A stretch of 64,000 nt of DNA, taken from the NCBI GenBank assembly GCA_963787415.1, contig CAWBCO010000003.1, positions 868,001-932,000 of the forward strand. The letters run 5' to 3'. The DNA comes from CAVUWL01 sp963787415. GTDB lineage: Bacteria; Actinomycetota; Thermoleophilia; Solirubrobacterales; 70-9. Below the pieces are notes generated by a model. It saw only the letters and a program-made list of their open reading frames with translations. It searched no databases and was not told the origin of the DNA. A program made the position numbers and the translations under genes. This document shows positions 52,126 to 60,237 of this stretch, in pieces (the first letter of the stretch is position 1; each line of letters begins with the position of its first letter).

Positions 52126-52686
52126 ATGAGGCCGATAGACGTAATCGAGGGGAAGGTCTCGGTACTTGAGCGCTCCGATGTGGATACCGATCAGATCATC
52201 CCGAAGCAGTTCTTAAAACGGGTCGAGCGGACAGGATTCGGCGAGTTTCTCTTCTATGACTGGATCCGTGACGGCGAGATCGAGCTGGCGCCGAACCCGA
52301 TCCTGATCACGGGGCGTAATTTCGGTTGTGGTTCTTCCCGCGAGCACGCACCGTGGGCGCTGGAGGATTTCGGCTTCGAGGCTATCGTGGCCCCGTCTTT
52401 CGCCGACATCTTCTACGTCAATTGCACCAAGATTGGCCTGCTGCCGGCGATCCTGGACGAGGAGGGCTGCAGGGCTGTGGCCGAAGCTGGGGAGGCCCGC
52501 ATCGACGTTGACGAGGAGACGATCACATGCGCCGCCGGAGTCTTTGAGTTCGCGGTCGAGCCCGACATCAAACACCGTCTCCTCAACGGGCTCGACGACA
52601 TCGCGATCACCCTGGAGAACGGAGCCTCGATCGACGCTTTCGAGTCGGCGATGGCGACTGGCGCGACCCCGACTACGAGGCTCTAG
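52126..52686 (+). CDS. leuD: 3-Isopropylmalate dehydratase small subunit
   Basis: This is the swivel-domain partner of LeuC, 186 residues from ATG 52126 (GGAG 6 nt upstream). Motifs: SDVDTDQIIPKQFLKRVERTGFG, ITGRNFGCGSSREHAPWALEDFGF and SFADIFYVNCTKIGLLP. An in-frame TTG at 52114 would overlap leuC. The downstream methyltransferase start shares a base with its stop. Confidence 0.95.
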   Translation: MRPIDVIEGKVSVLERSDVDTDQIIPKQFLKRVERTGFGEFLFYDWIRDGEIELAPNPILITGRNFGCGSSREHAPWALEDFGFEAIVAPSFADIFYVNCTKIGLLPAILDEEGCRAVAEAGEARIDVDEETITCAAGVFEFAVEPDIKHRLLNGLDDIAITLENGASIDAFESAMATGATPTTRL

Positions 52687-53444
52687 TGAGCGCCGCCGCC
52701 TCTGATTGGGATGCGGCCAGCTACCAGCGAGTGTCGGTCCCACACGAGGAGTGGGCGAAGGCAGTCCTCGGACGGTTGTCGCTGCGAGGTGATGAGACGG
52801 TGCTCGACGCCGGGTGCGGCACTGGCCGGCTCACAAGGATGCTGGTCGAGCGCCTGCCGCAGGGACGTGTGATCGCGCTCGACAACTCGCCGGCGATGGT
52901 GTCGGAGGTGGCAGCGTTGTTGCGACCCGGTGATCGCGCCTGCGTCTGTGACCTCACTGCGCTCGAACTGCCCGAGCTTCTCGACGCGGTCGTCTCCAGC
53001 GCAGTTTTCCACTGGATTCCAGACCACGATCTGCTCTTTCGCAAGATCAGGGCGACGCTGAGACCAGGCGGTAAGTTGGCAGCTCAGTGCGGGGGGGCTG
53101 GCAACCTCGAAAAGTTCCGCGCCGTATCGGATGCTGTCGCGGCGCGCCAGCCCTATGCGTCCGGACTCGAGGGTTTTGAGGAGCCCTGGTTTTACGCCGC
53201 TGCGGGGGAGACCGAGGCGCGATTGCAGGCGGCCGGGTTCGCCGAGGTGCATTGCTGGCTGCAACCGTGGGATGTCATCCCGTCTGACGCGAGGGAGTTC
53301 ATGAGAACTCTGATCCTCAAACCGCAACTCGAGCTTCTCCCCAAAGAGCTTCACGAGCGCTTCCTCACCGACGTTCTCGCGGCCAGCGGCGAGCCTCTGA
53401 CACTGCGCTACGTTCGCCTCAACATCGAGGCGATCGCCGCGTAG
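52686..53444 (+). CDS. SAM-dependent methyltransferase (trans-aconitate methyltransferase-like)
   Basis: The 252 residues hold a class I fold: motif I VLDAGCGTGRLTRMLVERLP, the acidic loop VIALDNSPAM, VVSSAVFHWIPDHDLLFRKIRATLRPGGKLAAQCGG, and the helical lid with WFYAAAGETEARLQAAGF. The HWIPDH-to-GGAGN pattern and overall layout recall Tam. It overlaps leuD by one base and sits before leuB. In yeast a related enzyme methylates both trans-aconitate and 3-isopropylmalate, so an isopropylmalate-like substrate is a reasonable inference. Confidence 0.85.
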   Translation: MSAAASDWDAASYQRVSVPHEEWAKAVLGRLSLRGDETVLDAGCGTGRLTRMLVERLPQGRVIALDNSPAMVSEVAALLRPGDRACVCDLTALELPELLDAVVSSAVFHWIPDHDLLFRKIRATLRPGGKLAAQCGGAGNLEKFRAVSDAVAARQPYASGLEGFEEPWFYAAAGETEARLQAAGFAEVHCWLQPWDVIPSDAREFMRTLILKPQLELLPKELHERFLTDVLAASGEPLTLRYVRLNIEAIAA

Positions 53445-53448
53445 CGCA

Positions 53449-53454
53449 TAGAGT
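53449..53454 (+). promoter_or_regulatory. Putative -10 box before leuB
   Basis: TAGAGT ends 7 nt before GTG 53462, hinting at a separate leaderless leuB transcript in addition to read-through. Confidence 0.35.
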
Positions 53455-53461
53455 CCAGGCG

Positions 53462-54571
53462 GTGAGCGATGCTCCCCTCATAGTCGTTCTTGCTGGCGAC
53501 GGAATCGGGCCCGAGATCGTCGGTGCGGCGATCGAGTTACTGGAGTCCCTCGGAGATTTCGAGATCGACCAGCGCTTACTCGGCGGGATCTCGATTGACG
53601 CCCACGGTAGCGCCCTCACCGATGAGGTGCTCGAGGTCTGCCGAGCATCCGACGCCGTCTTGCTCGGCGCTGTTGGCGGTCCAAAATGGGATACCACCGA
53701 CCCAGGCATGCCGCGCCCCGAGCAGGGCCTGCTCGGCCTGCGGAAGGGAATGGGCCTCTACGCCAATCTGCGTCCGGTGCGGCCCAGTCCGGCACTGGTC
53801 GGTTCCAGTCCCCTGCGCGAGGAGCGCATCGCCGGCACCGACCTGCTGGTCGTCCGCGAGCTGACCGGCGGCATCTACTTCGGCGATAGTGGCCGTGACG
53901 GCGATAGCGCCCATGACACCTGTGAGTACAGCGCTGAGGAGATCGAGCGAATCGGCCGCACAGCTTTTGAATCGGCCCAGCGTCGCGCCGAGGGATCGAG
54001 CCGCAAGCCGCGGGTGACCTCGGTGGATAAGGCCAACGTGCTGGAGACCTCGAGGCTTTGGCGTGAGGTAATCGGCGGGCTCGCCTCCGAGTATCCAGAC
54101 GTCGCGCTTGAACATCTGTTAGTCGATAACGCCGCGATGCAGCTCGTTTCACGCCCCGCCGACTTCGACGTGATTGTCACCGAGAACCTCTTCGGCGACA
54201 TCCTGAGCGATGAGGCCGCGATGCTAACCGGCTCGCTCGGCATGCTGCCCTCGGCCAGCCTTGGTGTCGACCGAATGCCCGGTCTCTTTGAGCCGGTTCA
54301 CGGATCGGCCCCAGACATCGCGGGCAAGGGCACTGCCAATCCGCTAGCCACCTTCCTCTCGGTGGCGATGATGATGCGCCACGGCTTGGATCGGCCCGAG
54401 ATTGCGAGCGGAATCGAGGCTGCGGTCGATGCGGTCCTCGAAAAGGGCCTGCGCACGCCAGACCTGGCAAGCGGGACCCTTGTCGGGCCGTCGCTTCCCG
54501 AGGTCCCGGCAGAGATCGAGGTTGGTACCGCCGAGATGACCGAGGCGGTGCTTGCCGAGCTCTTCGCCTAG
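53462..54571 (+). CDS. leuB: 3-Isopropylmalate dehydrogenase
   Basis: LeuB oxidatively decarboxylates 3-isopropylmalate with NAD. The 369 residues show VLAGDGIGPEIVGAAIELL, LLGAVGGPKWDT, the substrate loop LLGLRKGMGLYANLRPV, VRELTGGIYFGD, the metal ligands in NLFGDILSDEAAML and PVHGSAPDIAGKGTANPLA. Its TAG stop lies in the CTAG duplicated by the following IS insertion. Confidence 0.95.
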   Translation: MSDAPLIVVLAGDGIGPEIVGAAIELLESLGDFEIDQRLLGGISIDAHGSALTDEVLEVCRASDAVLLGAVGGPKWDTTDPGMPRPEQGLLGLRKGMGLYANLRPVRPSPALVGSSPLREERIAGTDLLVVRELTGGIYFGDSGRDGDSAHDTCEYSAEEIERIGRTAFESAQRRAEGSSRKPRVTSVDKANVLETSRLWREVIGGLASEYPDVALEHLLVDNAAMQLVSRPADFDVIVTENLFGDILSDEAAMLTGSLGMLPSASLGVDRMPGLFEPVHGSAPDIAGKGTANPLATFLSVAMMMRHGLDRPEIASGIEAAVDAVLEKGLRTPDLASGTLVGPSLPEVPAEIEVGTAEMTEAVLAELFA

Positions 54572-54587
54572 AGGCCTGATGTGGGTT
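54572..54587 (+). repeat. Left terminal inverted repeat of the IS
   Basis: AGGCCTGATGTGGGTT; the transposase stop codon abuts it at 54588. Confidence 0.9.
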
Positions 54588-55463
54588 TCAGCGCCCGTCA
54601 TAGGCGACCAGGCTGCGCAGCGGCCGGCCCAGCTGGGCGTTGATGAACATCCCAAGCGTCAGGGCGAGAAGGCGTTGAGCGACCCGCTGGATGAGACCAC
54701 CAAGCGTCTTGGCCAGATGCTCTTCGAGGCGCATCTGGCGCTTTAGGTTGGAGAACACCGACTCGATCACCAGTCGAATCGTGGCCTTTGCAACCTCAGC
54801 GGGTGGACGCTCGCCGAGGCGGTGGCGCTGCGGCGTGATCAGCTCCACCGAGACGAGCTCCATCGTGCGCTCATACTCCGCGCCCCAGAACCCCTTGTCG
54901 GTGAAGAGCACGGTGCCTGGATGGGCCTGGGCGAGCCGAAAGAGGGGCTCGCGCTCACCTTCTGCAGGCGCCAGAAGGTCATAGCCCAGTGGGACCCCCA
55001 TCTGATCGGTAACCAAGACCAGGCGCATCCCCCAGTAGAAGCGACTCTTGGAGGGACAAAAGCCATAACCAGCCTCTCCGGCGAAGTGGCTCTTTGAGGC
55101 ACAGCCGGCGTAGTTGGCACAGCCGATCAGCGTCCCATCGGCAGGCTGAGTTGATCCTGAGGCAACCAGCTCTGCCAGCTGAAGCTGGACGATGACGATG
55201 TAGGGGCCGAGGCGACGCAGGCGGCGGTTGTATTGGGATTGGTCGGGAAGATGGGCAAACCAGCCCGGTAGGCGGTAGGCGATCATGCCCAGGAACTTGC
55301 GATCGGAGGGCTCTCCGACCGCTGCCTGAGCCACCGACAAGGCAATCAGCTCGGCATCGGTGATCTTGCCCTCGGGGCCGGGGCGAGGAATCGGCAGCGA
55401 GTGAGCGAACACGTAAGCTGCGATTACAAGGGTCTCCAGCGATGCTGTCACTTCGTGCTCCAA
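54588..55463 (-). CDS. DDE transposase, IS982-like
   Basis: The 291-residue transposase has a helical N-terminus (SQYNRRLRRLG), then the first Asp around STQPADGTLIGC, the SKSRFYWGMRLVLVTD strand, the second Asp in VLFTDKGFWGAEYE and the Glu in RLVIESVFSNLKRQMRLEEHL, followed by QRLLALTLGMFINAQLGRP. The D-D-E set is complete and the reading frame is intact, so it is probably functional. Cys-rich insert (CANYAGCASKSHF) after the first Asp is characteristic of this group. Confidence 0.9.
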   Translation of the reverse strand: MEHEVTASLETLVIAAYVFAHSLPIPRPGPEGKITDAELIALSVAQAAVGEPSDRKFLGMIAYRLPGWFAHLPDQSQYNRRLRRLGPYIVIVQLQLAELVASGSTQPADGTLIGCANYAGCASKSHFAGEAGYGFCPSKSRFYWGMRLVLVTDQMGVPLGYDLLAPAEGEREPLFRLAQAHPGTVLFTDKGFWGAEYERTMELVSVELITPQRHRLGERPPAEVAKATIRLVIESVFSNLKRQMRLEEHLAKTLGGLIQRVAQRLLALTLGMFINAQLGRPLRSLVAYDGR

Positions 55464-55530
55464 TCACGAGGTTGCAGGGCTGGGGACCCTTTTCCTTATT
55501 TACGGCCTGGCTCCTTGCCGTTTAGCGGCT

Positions 55531-55546
55531 AACCCACATCAGGCCT
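55531..55546 (-). repeat. Right terminal inverted repeat of the IS
   Basis: AACCCACATCAGGCCT, the exact complement of the left repeat. Confidence 0.9.
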
Positions 55547-56356
55547 CTAGGGTGCCGTAACCGCCCAGAAGCCCTCGACGTTGCTGTCTTTTTCTTCTGC
55601 TTCGAATTGTGCTCTCAATCCGAATCCAAGGCGGGTGACGCTGCCGGCGTCAAATGTGAGGCCTTTGAGGGTTGCGCCGCTGGTCTGGGTGATGTAGACG
55701 CAGAGTTGTCCGCCCGCCGCCTGCGGCGTCTGCTGGTTGCCACCGGTAACCCCCGGACATGCAGCGGTTGTCTGGTTGGGGTTGAGGATATTGGTTTCGG
55801 GCGCCGCGGGAGTGTTTGTGAGCGGAAACTGAAAGCTGGTTCCCGAGTGAACGGAGGTCGGTTCTTTGCCGCCTGCCTGGCCGCTGGCACCGAGATCAAA
55901 TGCCCCGCGCAGCGTCTGCCCGCTGCGCAAGGTGCCGAGCAGCGGAGCCACTTCTTCGCCTAGCTTGGACAGGGTCACCGCTCCGTTGGCAATTTTTGTC
56001 TTGGTCACCAGTTCGTTGCCGAGTTTGGCGTTGGTGATCACTCCATTGGCGATCGCCGCACCCAAGACAGAATTGGCAGCAAGCTTGGACGAGGTGACGG
56101 CGCCGTTGGCGATGTTGGCGGCGCTGACCGCATTGACGGCGAGCTTTCCGCCGGTGACCGATCGAGGGGCGAGCTTTGCGGTCCTCACGGCACCTCGGCG
56201 CAGCGCCGTCGCGGTGACCGCGCCTCGCCGTAGCTGTCGGGGGCCAACGCTGTGTCGAGGCAGACCGGCCGCGACGGCCGCGCCCCCGAGTGCGACGAAG
56301 AGGGCGAGGGTTGCGATCACATTTGAGTAACTCAGCTTTGAGCCTAGCTTGGACAT
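55547..56356 (-). CDS. Signal-anchored surface protein with 20-residue KLAxNSV repeats
   Basis: From ATG 56356 the protein has 269 residues. The N-terminus (SKLSYSNVIATLALFVALGGAAVAAG) is a signal/anchor typical of a large Thermoleophilia family. Then come repeats of period 20 starting KLAVNAVSAANIANGAVTSS, KLAANSVLGAAIANGVITNA and KLGNELVTKTKIANGAVTLS, likely a beta-helix stalk. The C-terminal ~110 residues are a globular domain with two Cys. Function unknown. Its TAG stop lies in the right-hand CTAG next to the IS. The frame is open to 56431 without signal-like residues. Confidence 0.8.
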   Translation of the reverse strand: MSKLGSKLSYSNVIATLALFVALGGAAVAAGLPRHSVGPRQLRRGAVTATALRRGAVRTAKLAPRSVTGGKLAVNAVSAANIANGAVTSSKLAANSVLGAAIANGVITNAKLGNELVTKTKIANGAVTLSKLGEEVAPLLGTLRSGQTLRGAFDLGASGQAGGKEPTSVHSGTSFQFPLTNTPAAPETNILNPNQTTAACPGVTGGNQQTPQAAGGQLCVYITQTSGATLKGLTFDAGSVTRLGFGLRAQFEAEEKDSNVEGFWAVTAP

Positions 56357-56428
56357 CTTTGAACGAGCTCCTTTGGTCGCCGGGGGTTGGGTAAGGGGAT
56401 CGTCCCCAGCCCGCCTCCCCTCATCGGG

Positions 56429-56434
56429 CATACT
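56429..56434 (+). promoter_or_regulatory. Putative -10 box of ilvE, leaderless start
   Basis: CATACT ends 8 nt before ATG 56443; no Shine-Dalgarno is present. Confidence 0.35.
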
Positions 56435-56442
56435 CCATCAAC

Positions 56443-57393
56443 ATGGAGCAGGCCGAGTTGATTTGGCAAAGTGGTGAATTCATTGCTTGGGAGGACGCCA
56501 AGGTTCACGTCCTCAGCCACGGCTTGCACTATGGCACCGGCGTATTCGAGGGCATCCGTTGTTATGAGACCGAGCGCGGGCCCGCGATTTTCCGCCATCC
56601 AGAGCACCTCAATCGGCTTGAGAAGTCGGCCGAGCTCTACTACTTCCAGCTGCCCTATTCAGCGGCGGAGTTGCGCGAGGCGACGCACGAGCTAATTCGC
56701 CGCAATGAGATGCGCTCCTGCTACATCCGACCGCTTGCCTTTCGCGGTTACGGAGAGATGGGTCTCTATGCAAAGAGCGCTCCGATCGAGGTGATTATCG
56801 CGGTCTGGCCGTGGGGCGCATATCTTGGCGAGGAGGGCAAGAAGCACGGGATTAGCACCAAGGTTTCCTCTTGGCGGACGATCTCAGGCGACAGCCTGAT
56901 TCCGCATGCCAAGGCCTCCGGTCAGTACCTCAACTCGATCCTCGCCAAAACCGAGTCGGCGAACGCAGGCTATGACGAGGCGATCTTGCTAGACCAGCAC
57001 GGCTGCGTCTCTGAGGGCTCCGGTGAGAACGTCTTTGTTGTCCGCGACGGAGTGCTCTTTACGCCAGGTCACAGCTCGGCGATCCTGGACGGAATCACGC
57101 GCGCATCCGTGATCCAGATTGCCCTCGATCTCGGTTACAAGGTCGAGGAGCGAGACATCGCCCGGGCTGAGCTCTACCTCGCCGATGAGGTCTTTCTCAC
57201 CGGCACCGCAGCCGAGCTTGTCCCGGTGCGCTCGGTGGACGATCATGAGCTGGGCGAGCCGGGGGAGATCACCCAGGTGATCCAGGCCAAGTTTGAGGAC
57301 GCTCTGCATGGTCGCGCCGAGGAGTACCTGGAGTGGCTGGAGCTGGTCGACGTTCCAAGTGGGATTGACCGAGCGAGTAAGGTCAGTTCGTGA
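56443..57393 (+). CDS. ilvE: Branched-chain amino acid aminotransferase (class IV)
   Basis: IlvE makes leucine, isoleucine and valine from their keto acids with PLP and glutamate. The 316 residues have HGLHYGTGVFEGIRCYET, the PLP Lys in PHAKASGQYLNSILAK and the cofactor loop EGSGENVFVVRDG, followed by VFLTGTAAELVPV. It is the last common step of the pathways whose other genes surround it. Confidence 0.94.
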   Translation: MEQAELIWQSGEFIAWEDAKVHVLSHGLHYGTGVFEGIRCYETERGPAIFRHPEHLNRLEKSAELYYFQLPYSAAELREATHELIRRNEMRSCYIRPLAFRGYGEMGLYAKSAPIEVIIAVWPWGAYLGEEGKKHGISTKVSSWRTISGDSLIPHAKASGQYLNSILAKTESANAGYDEAILLDQHGCVSEGSGENVFVVRDGVLFTPGHSSAILDGITRASVIQIALDLGYKVEERDIARAELYLADEVFLTGTAAELVPVRSVDDHELGEPGEITQVIQAKFEDALHGRAEEYLEWLELVDVPSGIDRASKVSS

Positions 57394-57430
57394 TGCGGCT
57401 CTGTCTTGAGGCAATCGGGCGAATTACCGC

Positions 57431-57463
57431 AGCCGCGTAGCGGCTGGCGCGACGCGGTCGCGC
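57431..57463 (+). promoter_or_regulatory. Tandem hairpins in the ilvE-cimA gap
   Basis: AGCCGC-GTA-GCGGCT (57431-57445) is followed directly by GCGCGAC-GCG-GTCGCGC (57447-57463). A 15-codon frame (57393-57440, two Ile and two Leu codons) starts on the ilvE stop and ends inside the first hairpin. Together they could form an attenuator for cimA, but the codon bias is weak. Confidence 0.35.
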
Positions 57464-57512
57464 AGGCGGGCGCAAGGCCCTCTCCACGATCTCTCGATTC
57501 GAAAGGCAGTAG

Positions 57513-59093
57513 ATGGAACAGGTGAAGCTCTATGACACCACCTTGCGTGATGGCATGCAGGGTGAGGGAATGTCGCTTTCGGCCGCCGAGAAGGTGCGGG
57601 TTGTGGCTGCCCTTGATTGTCTCGGCGTGCATCTGATCGAGGCTGGCTTCCCCAGTTCAAATCCGAAGGAGGTCGAGCTCTTCAATCTGCTCGCAGAGCT
57701 GGAGCTCAAGCAGGCGACAATCTGTGCCTTCGGGATGACACGGCGTCGTGACCTGGTCGCCGCCGAGGACCCCGCCTTGCGCATCCTGGTCGAGTGTTTT
57801 GCTCCGGTGGTCACTCTGGTCGGCAAGACTTGGGCGCTGCACCTTGAGAAGGTAACCAAGGTTTCGCGCGAGGAGAATCTGGCGATGATCGCGGACTCAG
57901 TCGCCTTTTGTCGGGCTCACGACAAGCGCGTGATCTATGACGCGGAGCACTTCTTCGACGGCTTCCGCGACGATCCGGTCTATGCCTTGGAGTGCCTGCG
58001 AGTAGCAGCCGCAGCCGGGGCAGAGAACGTCACGCTCTGCGACACCAACGGCTCAAGTCTTCCCGAGCAGGTTGCCGATGCCACCGAGCAGATCATCGAT
58101 GAGCTCGGGGACGAACTGGTTGAACTCGGCATCCATGTCCATAACGACGCCGAGTGCGGCGTCGCCAACTCACTGGCGGCGGTGCGCGAGGGGGCTCGCC
58201 TCATACAGGGCACAATCAACGGCTATGGCGAGCGTTGTGGCAACGCCAACCTGGTTTCGATACTGCCTGCGCTGCAGTTGAAGATGGGCTTTTCGGTAGT
58301 TTCAGCCGAGCAGCTCGCCAGTCTCACCGATACCGCCCACCTGATCGATGAGCTCTGCAACCTGACCCCCGATCCCGATCAGCCATATGTCGGGCGTAAC
58401 GCCTTCGCCCACAAGGGCGGGATGCACGTGGCCGGGGTGGCGGTCGATGCTCGTACCTTCGAGCACATTGACCCTGCAGACGTCGGCAATGAGCGCTCCG
58501 TCCTGCCCTCCGAGCTTTCTGGCAAGGCGACGATTCGAAGTCAGGCCGAGCAGGCTGGATTGGATCTGGATGAGGCGATGTCGACCCGCGCGGTCGAGCG
58601 GCTGAAGGAGCGCGAGCATCGCGGCTATCACTATGAGGCCGCCCAGGCCTCCTTCGAGTTGCTGCTACGCCGCGAGGCCGGGGCCTATGAACCTCTGTTT
58701 GAGTTGGAGGGGTTTCGGGTCCTCACCGACAAACGTGCGGGAGAGGTAATCAAAACCGAGGCAACGATCGAGCTGCGGGTCGATGGCGAGCGCTACGTCC
58801 GCTCCGCCACCGGCAATGGTCCCGTCAACGCCCTGGACCGCGCATTGCGCCGGGCGATAGTCGATAAGCACCCCCATCTTGCTGAGATCGAACTGACCAA
58901 TTACAAGGTGCGAATCCTCGACGAGACCCACGGCACCGATGCCGTCACCCGGGTGCTGCTTGATTCCTCAAATGGCGAGCGCGAGTGGGGAACCATCGGC
59001 GTCTCGGAGAACATCATCGAGGCCTCCTGGGAGGCCTTGGTCGACTCGCTGGAGTTTGCCTACCAACCCCGGCCCGCACCCAGCGCCAAGTAG
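57513..59093 (+). CDS. cimA: (R)-Citramalate synthase
   Basis: CimA condenses pyruvate and acetyl-CoA to citramalate, giving 2-oxobutyrate for isoleucine without threonine deaminase. The 526 residues resemble LeuA but begin LYDTTLRDGMQGEGMSLSAAEK, typical of the CimA branch. HVHNDAECGVANSLAAVREG, NGYGERCGNANLVSI and HKGGMHVAGV follow, plus a C-terminal regulatory domain. LeuCD and LeuB, also in the window, would complete the route. Confidence 0.92.
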   Translation: MEQVKLYDTTLRDGMQGEGMSLSAAEKVRVVAALDCLGVHLIEAGFPSSNPKEVELFNLLAELELKQATICAFGMTRRRDLVAAEDPALRILVECFAPVVTLVGKTWALHLEKVTKVSREENLAMIADSVAFCRAHDKRVIYDAEHFFDGFRDDPVYALECLRVAAAAGAENVTLCDTNGSSLPEQVADATEQIIDELGDELVELGIHVHNDAECGVANSLAAVREGARLIQGTINGYGERCGNANLVSILPALQLKMGFSVVSAEQLASLTDTAHLIDELCNLTPDPDQPYVGRNAFAHKGGMHVAGVAVDARTFEHIDPADVGNERSVLPSELSGKATIRSQAEQAGLDLDEAMSTRAVERLKEREHRGYHYEAAQASFELLLRREAGAYEPLFELEGFRVLTDKRAGEVIKTEATIELRVDGERYVRSATGNGPVNALDRALRRAIVDKHPHLAEIELTNYKVRILDETHGTDAVTRVLLDSSNGEREWGTIGVSENIIEASWEALVDSLEFAYQPRPAPSAK

Positions 59094-59100
59094 GCTGGCG

Positions 59101-60237
59101 ATGGCGGGTATGGGTGGCTTCTCCGACACCGAGAGGATCCCCCTCGCACGGCCCGAGATCGGGTTGCGCGAGGAGGAACTCGCGCTCGAGGTGTTGCGCT
59201 CGGGTCGACTCTCGCTGGGCCCGGTAGGGGAGCGCTTTGAGCGTGAGTTCGCCGCCTGGTTGGGAGTTGATGATGCAGTTGCTGTCTCCAGCGGAACGAG
59301 CGCCCTGCACCTCGGCGTGCGAGCGCTTGGTTGGGGGGCTGGCGACGAGATCCTGACCAGTCCATTCAGCTTCGTTGCCTCGGCCAACTGCCTGCTTTAT
59401 GAGGGGGCCCGGCCGGTTTTTTGTGATGTCGAGCCCGAGACTCTCAATCTCGATCCAGGGGCGGTGGAAGCGGCGATTGGCGCGCGTACGGCGGGCATAT
59501 TGCCGATCCATATCTTCGGCTACCCGGCGGCGATCGCTGAGCTCGAGGTAAGTGCTTCTAAGCTCGGCCTGGGGATCCTTGAGGACGCCTGTGAGGCGCT
59601 CGGGGCAACCGACTCAGAGGGCCGGCTGGTCGGTGCCAGGGACAACCTCGCCGCCTTTGCCTTCTATGCCAACAAGCAATTGACGACGGGCGAGGGCGGG
59701 ATGGTGATTCCCTCAAGCAAGGAGGTGGCCTCTCGGTTGCGCTCCGAGCGCAACCAGGGCCGCGCTGCAGACATGGGCTGGCTCGATCACGGCGGCCTTG
59801 GTTATAACTACCGACTATCCGAACTCGCCGCCGCGCTTGGCGTCGCCCAACTGGAGCGACTTGACTCGATGCTTGCGGGACGCGCCCGGGTCGCGACGCT
59901 ATACCAAGAGCGCCTCGCCTCGATCGACTCGCTAAAGACCCCGAGCGCTGGTTTGGGCGAGGAGCGTCGCAGCTGGTTCGTCTACGTCGTCCGCCTCCTT
60001 GAGGGCTCTGACCGCGACGCCACGATCGCGCGCCTCGGCAAGGAGGGCATCGCGAGCAAGGCTTACCTGCCCTGCATCCACCTCTTCCCTCACCTTCGCG
60101 AGCTTGGCTACCGGGAGGGCCAGTTCCCGGTGGCCGAAGCCGCCGCCGCTCACTCCCTGGCTCTGCCGTTCTTTCCGACTATGAGCGAGTCCCAGGTTGA
60201 TCGGGTATGCGAGGCTCTCGCCCGATCCCTGCGCTGA
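59101..60237 (+). CDS. DegT/DnrJ/EryC1-type sugar aminotransferase
   Basis: This is a PLP aminotransferase of the family that transaminates nucleotide-linked keto-sugars. From ATG 59101 it has 378 residues: ARPEIGLREEELALEVLRSG, SSGTSALHLGVRALG, DEILTSPFSFVASANCLLY, PIHIFGYPA and the PLP Lys about 192 in FYANKQLTTGEGG, then LGYNYRLSELAAALG. It lies between cimA (7 nt) and argH (1-base overlap), with no sugar genes nearby. A link to surface glycans made by the 27-32 kb locus is possible but unsupported. Confidence 0.88.
   Translation: MAGMGGFSDTERIPLARPEIGLREEELALEVLRSGRLSLGPVGERFEREFAAWLGVDDAVAVSSGTSALHLGVRALGWGAGDEILTSPFSFVASANCLLYEGARPVFCDVEPETLNLDPGAVEAAIGARTAGILPIHIFGYPAAIAELEVSASKLGLGILEDACEALGATDSEGRLVGARDNLAAFAFYANKQLTTGEGGMVIPSSKEVASRLRSERNQGRAADMGWLDHGGLGYNYRLSELAAALGVAQLERLDSMLAGRARVATLYQERLASIDSLKTPSAGLGEERRSWFVYVVRLLEGSDRDATIARLGKEGIASKAYLPCIHLFPHLRELGYREGQFPVAEAAAAHSLALPFFPTMSESQVDRVCEALARSLR

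Larger units (their letters stand above)
54572..55546 (-). mobile_element. Insertion sequence, 975 bp, IS982-like
   Basis: The element is bounded by perfect 16-bp terminal inverted repeats (AGGCCTGATGTGGGTT at 54572-54587 and its complement at 55531-55546) and flanked by CTAG on both sides (54568-54571 and 55547-55550), the likely target duplication. It carries one transposase gene filling most of its length. Size and transposase fit the IS982 family, while a 4-bp CTAG duplication is more usual for IS5-type elements, so the family call is tentative. Intact ends and gene suggest recent activity. Confidence 0.88.
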
